Shown: in pieces, positions 46,200 to 57,439 of the stretch
Layout: each line of letters opens with the position of its first letter
Numbering within the stretch: the first letter of the stretch is position 1
NCBI GenBank assembly: GCA_034440635.1
Contig: JAOTON010000056.1
Coordinates: forward strand, 1,087,501-1,151,500
Origin: Lepas anatifera
Taxonomy: Eukaryota > Arthropoda > Thecostraca > Lepadidae
Reading direction: 5' to 3'
Length of the DNA stretch: 64,000 nt
Notes under the pieces: model-generated
The model's database searches: none
The model's input: the letters and a program-made list of their open reading frames with translations, nothing else
Told to the model about the DNA's origin: nothing
Program-made: the position numbers and the translations under genes

Positions 46200-47996
46200 C
46201 AGAGTTGTGTGACTCACGAGTCGGAGCCGGAGTTTAACTCAAATTCTGACTCGTTCGACTCTGAGTTGAGTTGAGCTGAGTCGAAAAAAAAATTAGACAG
46301 GTGAGTTGAGTTGAGTTGAGTCGGTTCACACCACATCAATGAGTTGAGTTGGTTTGAGTTGTGAAGACAGCGAGCCAAATGAGTTGACAGAAAAGTTGAC
46401 CCAGCATGTAAATATGTTGAATAAATGTGTTTGAATTTGCCTCGCTTTTGCAAACCTACTTTGACCTCCTTTGAATACCTTTTCCCCCAGTGTTAAATTA
46501 TTTCAAGCAAATTTGTAATTTGTTTCAATATAGCAATTTATTCTACGATTCAATTGCTTATTTCAAAGGCCCATCCGGTCTAAAGAAATTCCAAGGCACA
46601 CATTATACATGTACTCGAAAAATTAAACAGTCTCCTATCTCTGGCCTTGTCTTAAACGTTTTAAGAGGTGGAACGGACTGCAAAATACATTTCAAATATC
46701 CCAAAAACTCTTCATCATCAATATCTAATATTACTTATTTGCAACCACCACTCACGGTTAGTAGATACACTCAAACGTGTCACCACTCTAATAAAAGAAT
46801 AAGCACAGTCAAGTGTGCGCCATTGCTGTCTTTGAAGAACAAATTTAGCTAAGCATAGGCTCAATCTTAAGTAGCTTCAGGGCAAAACATTGTAGAAACT
46901 TACGTGATAATTCCTAAAGTGATGTAGATATTTCTAAACTACATGTCATATTGTTTCTTTTGTCTTAAATGCGTCGTCTGCAGCTGCTTCTTTAATTTTG
47001 CTTATCAAAAGCAGATCTTACTGTTAGCATAAAAAGCTTGAACCGAACTTGAATTTGACAAAAATATTGAAATACCGTTGTTGCGCGAATCAGACGAATT
47101 ATCTATTGCTTCTGGTTTTGTCTGACCATCGTCTGTATCTTATTTGGAAACCCGTACGTTGGCAATTTTTTATGAAACCGAACCGTGCTCCCATTGAAGA
47201 AGAGCGATAGGTACATACGTGCCGTATTAGAGGTTTTAAATCTAAAAATTGTATTTGGCTTAAGAATATGAATGTATTGAATGCAACACTTTGATAAAAA
47301 TTTCCATTTCTATTGTCCTTTGACATAATTGATATGGTATACTATTTCCTAGGTTTTGCTGTAGTTCTTAGAATTTTCAATTGCAACTAGGTACTCTAGT
47401 GATTATAGCTTAGATTTTGGTTAAGCTCATGGCATAGGAATATTTCATTTAGCAAAATTATCTAGCATCTCTCTTTAACAGAAACAAAAAGCAATACATT
47501 TATCATCCCTGTAAATACAGTTTAGATCATGTTTTTATCTTGGATCTTTTTTGATAGTATGGAGGTGAAATTATTTGCCTATGTTGTTGTAACCTTAACC
47601 ATTTTAAGTTCCTTTCCATTCCATGAACCTAGCTAAAGGCTATCATAATACCAATGTTTGAATGCCAATTTATTAATTTTGCATCTATTAATCTTCAGTT
47701 TCCTGTATGACTTTCTGTACAGCTTGTCTTTTACTGGTTTATTGATTTATTAATTTGTTATTATTATTTTCTGTATCATTTATCATCTATTTATATATTT
47801 TGAAACAGAGTTGAAGTTTGAGTTGAGCTGAGTCGCGAGTTGAGTCTGAGTTGAGTCGGAGGGATTTAACCTTGAGTCGGAAATGAGTCGGCTCACTGAA
47901 CTTGTGACAATGAGTTGAGTCAGAGTTGAGTCGACCACTCTCAGCACATGAGTTGACTTGAGTCGACTCAAGAAAATTCTGAAACGCACAACTCTG
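46200..47996. mobile_element. hAT-like element with GAGTT-rich subterminal clusters
   Basis: Termini are CAGAGTTGTG and CACAACTCTG. Just inside each lie ~190 bp of GAGTT/GAGTC pentamer repeats (46216-46400 and 47805-47980), on opposite strands. The middle 1.4 kb is AT-rich without a recognisable protein. CAGAG termini and clustered subterminal motifs fit a non-autonomous hAT element. Both flanks are G-runs, so the target duplication cannot be judged. Confidence 0.68.
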
Positions 47997-48004
47997 GGGG
48001 GGGC

Positions 48005-48700
48005 ACTTGTTAGTTTAAACCCGACTTTGATAATGATAATTCGATAACGTTTTCCGAGACAGTTAGTTCTAAAACGATAACTTGATCATTAGATTGGTGA
48101 CTTTGACAAAGTGACAAGGATCAGTTTTTTAATTTAAATGTGAACACACACAAATTTGATATGGAACCTGAAATGCGTACAAAACAAACTGGACAGCTAT
48201 ACACAGACTTGGCAAATATATTCATCTGGCTTGAGGAAGTGACCCTTGTCCACGGCCCCGACATCTTGCCAGATGAGATGACCCCGAACTGGTCTCCCTG
48301 ACCACCCTGTTGTGACGTCAGTGTGCCTGTGGATGAGCTCAGCTGGAATACTAAACATCAGCATACCAAGGACCTCATCTCGGACCTCTTCGCTCGGCTA
48401 ATTCTAAACGAAAATGTTTTCTTCCTCTTGCGCGATCTTTGAGCTGGTACAGATCTCCAACAGGTCCTTCAGCAACACAAATATCTCGATGTTCATGAAT
48501 ACGATGATGCTTCTTTCAGCCTTCAAGATGTCTCAGTCCCTTGAAAACATCAGTTTCACTGTAGCTGAGTAAAGCTTGGTTATGTTGCAACGCTTCAGCA
48601 AGATCGTAGACACCTCACTATATGTGTGCACTCGCAAGAAATATCTCCCTTGAGTTTTCGGCTTTAGGCAGATCGCATATATAGCCTGCAGTTTTGACTG
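48005..48700. other. Unassigned stretch
   Basis: No gene or repeat recognised. Confidence 0.4.
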
Positions 48701-48709
48701 TTCCACAAG

Positions 48710-49265
48710 TTGTTGCTGCCGTCCACCGCTGCACTGTGGCAGGTCGACTGACAGTCAAAGGGCGCAACTGCTAGCTATTCAATCGGTGTCCTTTCGGATG
48801 CCTTTTCGCCACAAAGCTATGTTTATGTTATTTTCAAGTGAGTCGTAAGAGTCAAAATTTTGGAGGCATGAACGAAGAAAGGAGTGACATTTTTATGCAG
48901 CGTGATTAGGATAGGGGGACATTCAAAATTGCTGAGGTTTATTTTTCCATAAACGCCTTATATTTCGCCCCTAAATTCAAAAGCAGGATTGAGGTAGCAT
49001 ATTCATCATCATCATATTTGTTTTGTTTTTTTTTGTTAGAACCCGCCGACAGCACAGGTCATGCGGCGCCCGGTCGCTCATTCTATTTCAATTAATTACT
49101 GTAATAATGGATGTTTTTTGTTTGTTTGTCGCGGCTTCCCTGTGAGCCCTTCTTTTACTTAACCAGTCCGATCGGTTTGGATGTTGTATACGCCTTTTCT
49201 CTAGCACTTCATAGCCTCACTGTTTAAGACCTGTCGCAATTCCAGGCCGGTGAGTTGGTGGGCTT
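48710..49265 (+). repeat. Dispersed repeat family (CTGCCGTCCAC), copy 2
   Basis: CTGCCGTCCACCGCTGCACT, GTGGCAGGT, GCAACTGCTA, a GGATGCC..CGCCACA segment, TCAAGTGAGTCGTAAGAGT and a final GTGAGTTGGTGGGCTTTTCC parallel 22083-22560. Confidence 0.6.
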
Positions 49266-49279
49266 TTCCATTATTGCCT

Positions 49280-50531
49280 CTAACCCGCGCTCCGGTGGCC
49301 CCCGAGCCACCTTCGCCCTGGTGGGGGGTGTTTGAACACCCCTTCCTCGAACTCGGCCCCTATGCGAGATAGCGAAAAAACGCGAACGCTGGTGGATAGT
49401 TAATTCCAATTCATGAAGGAACTATATTGGTCTTTTTTGGGCTCAGGTCAATATTGAGGTCATGACAGGTCAAAGAAAGTGGGATTTTGAGTAGAGTTTT
49501 TGGGCTCTAGCGTCTGACACAGTTAAGTTAGAATTATTTTTAGACACCATTCGCTTTCTCTCGTCACAGCAAATCGAATTATGTATAATATGACCATACT
49601 AGGTCAAAACACAAAAATGACCTGACTTCAGGTCAGGTCAGGTCACTTTTTAACCTAGCATAGTCAATATGCCTATCAATCGACTTGCAATAACAATCCG
49701 AACGCAACGGTATCAAAATAAAAGCTGTATCATCATTTCATGCAAAGTTATTGACCTAAGTCTGAAAACTGTTTACGTAGCCCCAAATCACCCCTCAGAG
49801 GTTACAGGTAAAAATTGCAACATGAACCTGGGAATGGGCCCAGGATACTACGATTGGTACCGTGCACGTTTATTGTTACACACTATGTACATTGCATTCA
49901 TTACATTCACTCGACATAATACAGAGCTGTAAATGATGACATTCGCATTCACTTGACACTATCAGACATTCCAGTAACACATATAGCAGACAGACACAAT
50001 TCGCTCGGAGTTTGCTCGCCCACCACCACACGTCGAGAATGCGCCACACCAACCCGGCCCACAGTGCCAACCGAACCCAACAGCACTCATCTGCAGCATT
50101 TGCATTCGATTTGGAGAATGTGAAGGTACTCTCAGCTGTATCTACACAAATACAACCCAATTTCTGTTTTCCCCATGCATTTCCAATGGAGAGGTCATGT
50201 TCCGTACTTGACCTTAGGTCATCGATATGAAAAATCCTGGACTATATGTTGTAGCACTCGGTGGGCCTACTATGTGGTATAAGTTCAATCCGATAGATGT
50301 ATGCATTTACCTTACTTTTGCCACCTTAAACATTTTTGGAGGTGAAGTCACTTCATTTGCGCTGGTGACCTGACCTGAGATGACCCAACCTTCAAATGTT
50401 GGGAAAAGTTGCGGAATTGATCAAGGATAAGTTTTGCCCCAAGTACAGGGGCGTTTCGCGCCGCCGTTTTTTCATGTCGCCGGAAAAAACCCGAGGGGTG
50501 TTCATGCTCTCCCCACCGGGGCGAAGGTTAA
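49280..50531. mobile_element. GACCT-rich element, copy 6 (GGGTGTTTGAACACCC subtype)
   Basis: Left end (C)TAACCCGCGCTCCGGTGG with subterminal GGGTGTTTGAACACCC; right end CCCCACCGGGGCGAAGGTTAA, which lacks the outermost ~25 bp of the terminal repeat. The interior has TGACCTGACTTCAGGTCAGG (49619) and CCTTAGGTCATCGATATGAA (50211). About 280 bp near 49857-50136 is absent from the related remnant at 61120-61220 and is probably a later insertion. Confidence 0.72.
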
Positions 50532-50539
50532 GAAATTTA

Positions 50540-51425
50540 AAGATATCAGAAGCCGATTTGTATTCGTATTTGTGTTTATTCACGTAAATGAGCAACCGGC
50601 ACAACCCATTTATAGCTCAAATAAAATAAGTAAAACAAAGACATGTTATTTGCAATGAAATAATAAAAATGATGCCCGTGGCATTCCAAGATGGGAAACA
50701 AAACCGCCCTAAGTCTTGGTGTCATTAAAAAGCATTGTAGGTATGGATAAAATATGATCATGACATAAAGACTCTTAAAAATAAAACTGGGTACCTATAC
50801 AATATTTGAAGATAAAAGCAAATGCGAAAAGACGAGCTAGAAGGTAAAAGCTTCCACTAAAATCTTAAAACATTAAAGGGAAGGTGGCATCTTCATAACG
50901 TGATTTTAACTGAGATAGCCAAGTTGTAAAGCAAGTCGGAAAACCCGGTACTCAATATATCCTTTGTCTTGGAACTCGATATTTCCGTAGAAAAAAAACC
51001 CACCTGCAATGTACCCCTCCTGTACCCCTCGCAGCAGGCCACAGTTGTCATTGCTGTTGGTGTGACGACATATGCTGACGTCACGATGAGCAGCAGCCAA
51101 TCGAAGCCCTTGAAGTGTTTCAAGCATGGTAGTGGTTGCCAGATCATGACATCATCCGCAGGCTGATATTTATTTCTTTATCTAAAGGAGTATTTTAAAA
51201 ATCAAAATATTGAGCTTATTGTAATTTTTTTCAGAGAAATCATGAGTGGTTTCATTATTTTCGGCTAAAAGTACGCCTAGTTACACTAAATTCCAGGATT
51301 CGACCAAGGTGCCACATTCCCTTTAAGAGCCACACGAGAATCAAAACGGGTGCTGCTTGCTGTACTTCACTACAGTACCTTTAAATACCTACTGAATCAA
51401 CATACATTCCTGACGAATAGCTAAA
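50540..51425. other. Unassigned stretch
   Basis: AT-rich. Overlapping open frames at 50893-51166 on both strands have no recognised domain. Confidence 0.4.
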
Positions 51426-51429
51426 ATCT

Positions 51430-51512
51430 GAGCTAGCCAGGGTTAGAACTCAGTACCCATCGATAGTTAGCTCAGTGTATTACCGATTGAGTTAACCCGC
51501 GTCCTGGTGGGC
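51430..51512 (-). mobile_element. tRNA-like SINE head, degraded
   Basis: On the minus strand GGTTAACTCAATCGGTAATA resembles a tRNA A box region and GAGTTCTAACCC about 45 bases later a decayed B box. Its 5' edge is overlapped by the TTAA end of the next element. Confidence 0.4.
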
Positions 51513-52000
51513 CTGCGACCTACCTTCGCCCTGGTGGGAAGGGGTGTTTGAACACCCCCGCTCGAACTCGGGTCCTAGGAGGGATAGCGAAAAACGCGAA
51601 GGCTGGTGGATAGCTAATAGAAATTCATGAAGAAACGACGTTGGCCACTTTTTAGCTCAGGTCAATATTGAGGTCATCACAGGTCAAAGAATGTTGCATG
51701 TTAGGGCAATATTTTTGGGCTCTAGCGTCTGACAGAGTTGAGTTAAAATCATTTTGTAGATACCATTCGTTTCCTCTCGTAACGGAAAATGGAATTATGT
51801 ATAATATGGCTATGCTAGATCAAAACACATAAATGACCTGACCTCAGGCCAGGTCAAGGTCACTTTCCGACCTAGCATAGTCAATATGTATATCAATCGA
51901 CTTGCAATAGCAATCCAAACGTAATGGTATGAAAATAAAAGCTTTATCATCATGTCCTGCGAAGTCATTGACCCAAGTCTGAAAACTGCTTAAGTATTCC
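51492..52000. mobile_element. GACCT-rich element, copy 7, right-truncated
   Basis: TTAACCCGCGTCCTGGTGGG, a subterminal GGGTGTTTGAACACCCC palindrome, and a body parallel to the left half of 49280-50531 (CAATATTGAGGTCAT, GGGCTCTAGCGTCTGACA, ATGACCTGACCTCAGGCCAG) up to about 51995, where similarity ends. No right terminus is present. Confidence 0.7.
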
Positions 52001-52745
52001 CATCAGGGCATTTTTTAAGGACAAGTCAGTGGGGGAATTTCTTGTGCTGGCCATTATAGTGTCTTCAAGGGGTCAAGACTCCATTTTGAGGGGGTTTAAT
52101 AAAACTTAGACGCATTAGTGCTAATAAAAAGTTTCTCAATTTTTTAGTTGTTCCAAGTCGAGAGATTATAGATGCTGCCCAGGGCTTCCAGGTTTTTTTC
52201 AGCGGAAAAGGTCAAACCGAGTTAGAAAAAGGGCCCAAGAGGGGCAAAATTTTATTTCCATTAAAATAGCCAAAAAAACACCACAAAAGCCAGATTTGAG
52301 GCTAAAATGACCCTCAGCGGTAGTCATAAAACCACAGAAAAAGCAGCGTGTGTCACTGTTTCAAACTAATTGTTGACAGCTTGATTTTGACTGACACAAT
52401 ATTTTTAGCACACTACCCATCTAATAGGAAGCCAGAGGTGCCCTTCCAACCCCACGTGGCCATGGAATGATTTTATCCACATAACCAGGGAGGCACGGTC
52501 ACGTGACATCAAAACAATTTCATGCCAGCTGATGATTGAACCTCGCATTCCGGAGATGCTCAAATGGGACAAGCAAAGAGCGTAAATGTAAAGTAAAGGA
52601 TGCAGTTCGACGTAATTTTAGCAATGCCATCAGCGGAGACTATTCTAGTGCACTGAATTTTCACCGACGCTTGACAAAAAATTGGAAAGGTAATAGTACC
52701 TTGGAAAAGTAGCATTCGCATAGAAATAATATGCGGAACGGTGGA
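52001..52745. other. Unassigned stretch
   Basis: No gene or repeat recognised. Confidence 0.4.
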
Positions 52746-52747
52746 AA

Positions 52748-52749
<2 letters not shown>

Positions 52750-52790
<41 letters not shown>
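52750..52790. repeat. (AT)n microsatellite
   Basis: About 40 bp of AT dinucleotide repeat. Confidence 0.95.
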
Positions 52791-52793
<3 letters not shown>

Positions 52794-52868
52794 GACGGAT
52801 TTCTACCATACTCAGCGACGGTGGAACGTCCAAATGTAAGGGGGGCGGGCACCATGAGCTTTTCAACC

Positions 52869-53091
52869 CATAGGCGGATGCAGGGGTGAAAGGGGGGGCA
52901 CGTTCCCCCGATCGACTCTCGCCCCCTGAAATGTCGCTTGTTCCCCCCTCCTCCAGGATGCGAAAATCGGCGCCCACCGATAGAATTTTGCGCCCATCTG
53001 ATAGGTTTTTTCGGTCAAAAGTGGCACCCCCAAGCCGGATGGCGCCCACCCGGAAACGCCCCCCCGATCAGCAATCCTGGATCCGCTTATG
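52869..53091. mobile_element. CATAGGCGGATCCAGG hAT-like MITE, copy 3, perfect 8 bp duplication
   Basis: Ends CATAGGCGGATGCAGG and CCTGGATCCGCTTATG are inverted repeats. TTTCAACC occurs directly on both sides (52861-52868 and 53092-53099), an exact 8 bp target duplication. The interior is C/G-rich, as in the copies at 15623 and 16489. Confidence 0.8.
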
Positions 53092-53331
53092 TTTCAACCC
53101 ATTTCTTTCCAGTCAACGCCATTGGGTTATTGTTAAAATTTATGATTTAAGGGAGGGTAACGTGCCCCGGTGCTCCCCCCCGTTCCGCCGCCAGTGACCA
53201 TACTCCCGTCATTATATAATCGGGTAAAAGTAAAAAATGTCCGGAGCAGCGACGGATCCAACTTCCAAGGGGAGGAGAGTGAATAGAACATTACCCACCC
53301 CTCCTTGCCCCCATTGGCAGACGCAGAGGGG

Positions 53332-53581
53332 CTTAGGCGGATTCAAGATTGTCGATCGGGTGAGGGGGGGCACCATCCGGACCAGGGGGTGTCACTTTTG
53401 ACCGGCAGAACTTAGCAGGTGGGCGCAAAATCATATCCGTGGGCACGGATTTTTGCATCAATGGGGGGGGTAAGAAGCGACGTTTCAGGGGACACCATTG
53501 GCCTTCCAAGGCGACGCCGTGACCATTTCAGGGGGCGACGAGGGTTGATGGGGGGCACCTGCCCTCCTGGATCCGCGTACG
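53332..53581. mobile_element. CATAGGCGGATCCAGG-type MITE, copy 4 (opposite orientation)
   Basis: CTTAGGCGGATTCAAGATTG on the left and CTCCTGGATCCGCGTACG on the right. The internal order is reversed relative to the copy at 52869 (GATCGGGTGAGGGGGG first, CGACGAGGG...GGGGGGCACC last). Confidence 0.55.
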
Positions 53582-53599
53582 GAGGGGCAGAGGCCATGC

Positions 53600-54815
53600 C
53601 CCCAAAATGGCAATTTTTACCGATCTTTTAACAATACTATGTTTTTACTATTTCTCCTGCGTTGCCCCACCCCCCCCCTAAACAGCACTCGTGCGTCCGC
53701 CCCTATCCACCCCCACCTACACATATGAAGCTCGATCACTTCGATGACGGGCGCCGCAAAATGTGAGACTGCGGTGCAGAGGCAGGGGCGTCGCCACGGA
53801 ATTTTTACCGGTGGGGATGGACCATGACTCGGGACGACCAGAGGCGGGGAGGGGCGCTGGGGCGCAAAATTTGGAGCGAATGGGCTGTATCTGAAAACGA
53901 TACTGGCAATACACTTCACCGACAAACTTAGCGAGTTGGGTTGCAGAATTCCACGCAATTAACGAAGGTAAACGCAAATAATAAGAGGATCCAAATAAAA
54001 ACCTAGGACGAGTCACCAAGTTTTTGCGGGACCGTCCCCCTCTGATCCGCGAGTAGGGGGACGCGTCTCATCATCCCCCCGCTTTCGACGTCCATGTGTA
54101 CGTAGGCAATCCAAATCTTGTCGGAGGTTGAGAGGCCATGGTCTCCTCAAATGACTATATTCTAGCTGATTTATAAAACACCATGCTTGCGGCAATTTAT
54201 CGCCGAACACCTTTCTCAAACGTGTTGCCCCTGTGCCTAAAAATGGCTTTAGATATTGGCACCGACAATGAACAGATTCAGAGGGTGAGGGAGCACTTGT
54301 TGGCCGATCTATACGAAGCTTCCTGAAATGCCCATCAAACCACAATGAAAGGTCAATGGCTCTCCAATGGCGGAATAGCGAATCCAATGGCGGGGAGCCG
54401 GCGCGACATACAAAAATATAGAAATTTGGCAGTGCAAAATGAGTCCACCGTAAATGTGCAATTATATTGGTAGGCCACTGTTCTACCATACGTATAACTC
54501 AAAGTCACTTTGCCATCCTAGGTAGATGACAAATCTAGAGGAGTTGGTCGCTGAGCAAGGCCAAATGACAAGAACAGTGAAGAGTTCCATTGCAGTTATC
54601 AAAAGTAGGTATTCGAAAGTTTTGCGAGCCAGGTCCAGCATGGCACCAATAGATCTTCTGTGGGAACTGGGACACAGTATTAATAAAAATACTCATCTAA
54701 TCTAAAAAGGCATGGGATAAATGTTCACCCCGTTAGTACCACTCGTAGCTTATTCAATATCTCATTGGTATTTATTTTGAACATTTCTTGCAAACGCAGA
54801 GACAAGAATCCCAAA
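53600..54815. other. Unassigned stretch with hAT-like left terminus
   Basis: CAGGGGCGTCGCCACGGAAT at 53784 looks like a hAT-type terminus, with its inverted form at 46055-46078, but no partner end was found nearby. The minus-strand frame 54013-54489 (158 codons) has no domain I recognise. The rest is plain. Confidence 0.4.
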
Positions 54816-54828
54816 TTGATTGACAAAT

Positions 54829-55590
54829 CCAGCTGGGGCATTCCAGGACAGATCGACCAAGGCTTGACACCACCATGTCTAGAAAAAATCTGAAACTTTG
54901 TCTCCGGGGTAGTTTTGGGCCAGAAACACGCCTGTGAGAATCTCAGCCCCCTCCGACCAACGGTGACCGAGTTATAGCCCGAGGCACTTTCGGGAGGTCA
55001 CGTTGTAGACTCATCTTTGATGCTTCATAACTCAACAACGCATCACCTGATTAACAAGTTTTGTATATCATTGAACTCGTCTTGAATTATAGTTTATTTT
55101 GAAAAAGAAAATGTTAAAATTTGAAAATTTTTGACTTTTAATTTGTTTGACCTTTTCCTTTTTGACCTAGCTTGACCTTTTCCCAGTTGAAATTGCCCTT
55201 TTAGACACCTCAAAAATGTTTCTTCATAAAATATCTTTCGATAGCAAAAATAAAAAAATGCGTTCTTGCTATAAGTTCCGAATATTTAGCACCTAAGGTA
55301 GGTATGTACACGGTTTTTGACCATTGCGGTAGTACAGCCTTATGTTTAACGCCGCAAATATATCGATTGCTTTTGTAATCGGTCGCTGGAAATCATACTC
55401 TATTGTCTTTACGAAATTTTAATCGTACAAGTATCCGAATTTATGACAATGAACACGCGCCCACCCGAGGGGGTGGGCAACCGGCCTCCTCAGGTTTCCA
55501 CAGGTAGTAAAAAAACACCTTCGCGCAGCGCCACCGTACTTCATGTACCTCTAACTCGAAATTTTTGCAGCTTCTGGCAAAATTTTAGGT
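54829..55590 (+). repeat. Left arm of third inverted repeat (~0.76 kb)
   Basis: From AGCTGGGGCATTCCAGGACA to about GCAGCTTCTGG this is the reverse complement of 57440-58200, with only scattered differences by eye (paired coordinates sum to about 113023). It spans the end of the 55450-57572 TTAA-type element and 620 bp beyond it. Confidence 0.88.
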
Positions 55591-56724
55591 CTGGGTCATA
55601 CCAGGTCAGACCGCCAACCCAGGTCAAGAGACCTAACCTCAAACTTTGGGAGGTGCATAAATCATATCAAATTTAGCCTATCGTGGTTAGAATCGCATTA
55701 CATAGTAAGATCGCCTAGCAAGATAATTTTTCGTAGCAGGATTTCTATATCCATAACCGGGAGCAGGGCAAAGGTAATGATCTTTCCATTAGAAATGCAT
55801 GGGGCGATTGGTAAATTTTGATAACTTGCGAGAATTGAGAATTGTCGAGAATTGCGATGGAGGTTGTATTTTTACATTGTCGTGTCTGAATTGCCTCTGC
55901 AGTTTGATTAATATTCTTTTTACCATACAGACCTAAGCCTGGCTCTAGGTCAAAGCAGGTTAATTTTGACATTTGACTAGGCAATATTATAAGATACATA
56001 ATCCGTTTGGGCTCAACAAGAGTGTTCCAATGGTGCTGAACTTTTCTTTCTACGGCTCTTCTCTGTCACCTATTATGTCACAAAATTTAGGTTTCCACTT
56101 AGTTCCCGTAAGAAATACTGTGACCTTGAGCAACCTCAAAGGCGACACGACCAAACGATTGTATGTAACATATTCGGTAATGATTAAAACTGGCTATTTA
56201 GCGGCATCACTCCCAGTGCACTGTGTCATTATTTATCTGGGATTCTCGGATCCGTGTCAGCTATGAAATGATCACCTTGTAAAAATGTCATGAGGCAACC
56301 TGTTCAAGCGACCAAGTCGAATGCGTTACAATTTCAGGACATTTTGTCGAATATATGAGCAGATTCAAATTACTTTTTGGGAATGAAAGCCTTTCAGACA
56401 CGTTTGTTTACATTGCATGAATCCTCTCAAACATATGCTGTGCTGCACTGGATCAGCTTGCATCGATACTATTTTCCATCTCCGGGAACGATGTAATTGT
56501 GTGAGTTAGTGGTGCTCATAGGATAAGTTATACTTGTTTCAATTATTGATAAGGTCGCAACATCTTTGTAAATTTTCGTTTAAGGCTGAAAGGTTCATTA
56601 TTAATAAGTTCATTTGCCCTCGTCTCCCTCGAAACAAGGAATCCCTTTTTATCACTTTTAATGGCTGCAGTTTTTCTGTTTATAAATATTGCCCAAGTTG
56701 TTGCCAGTTCAGTTTTTTTATACA

Positions 56725-57072
56725 TTTTGTACGAGTTGTTCTCAGTTCGATTGTTGGAGTCGGGGTCTCACTAAAGTCATCAATGGACTTGTCACGGAGA
56801 CCCCGACCCCACCATCCGAACGAGCAACTCCCACAATGAAGGGTTGATTTTAGAAGCCAACGTTTAACGTTCCACACAGCACAGGGACGGCCGCCCCGCT
56901 CAGGTCACCCTCTCACCAGTCAGTTGCCAGCCGACCTGTACGTCGGGTAAGCTATTGAGCGCCGGAGCGTCTCAGCGGAACCGATCCCAAGCCTGGACAT
57001 GCACTGCCACTGCAGGCTTCTGAGCCGCGGGCCGGAGCCCAACGCTCTACCAACTGAGCTACCGGGGCGGCA
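56725..57072 (-). mobile_element. tRNA-derived SINE, copy 2
   Basis: A full-length relative of 41365-41705: the minus strand starts GCCCCGGTAGCTCAGTTGGT and runs through GGGATCGGTTCC to the same ~230 bp body. Confidence 0.75.
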
Positions 57073-57204
57073 AGGAGGCGGTTTTACATCCATACACATA
57101 TATTGCCAGTATAAAAAACATACATAAAGCATACACAGCTATGTAAATTAAACATTGCAGTAATTCCCAAGAAACACATCTGTTATCTCACAGGTGCAAA
57201 CACA

Positions 57205-57400
57205 TCACAGGTTTTAGGAGTAGGTGTCTCACTAGAGTCATCAAGGGACTTTTTACGGAGACCCTGACCCCCACCACCCAAACGAGCAACTCCCACGATA
57301 AAGTGTTAATCAAGGAAACAAAGTTGAAAGTCCCACAAGGCATAACGACGACCGTCTACCTCAGGTCACCCCCTCACCAGTGAGTTGCCTGCTGGCCTTC
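57205..57400 (-). mobile_element. tRNA-derived SINE, copy 3, head missing
   Basis: GTCTCACTAGAGTCATCAAG, ACGAGCAACTCCCACGATAA and CAGGTCACCCCCTCACCAGT match the body of the other copies; the tRNA-like head is absent. Confidence 0.7.
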
Positions 57401-57439
57401 AGCATTTACGGTACCTACCACCTCCCAGTTGACCTAAAT

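Noticed and set aside
54013..54489. 158-codon minus-strand ORF as a host gene
   Set aside because: No domain, no splice or start context, and composition like the neighbouring non-coding DNA.
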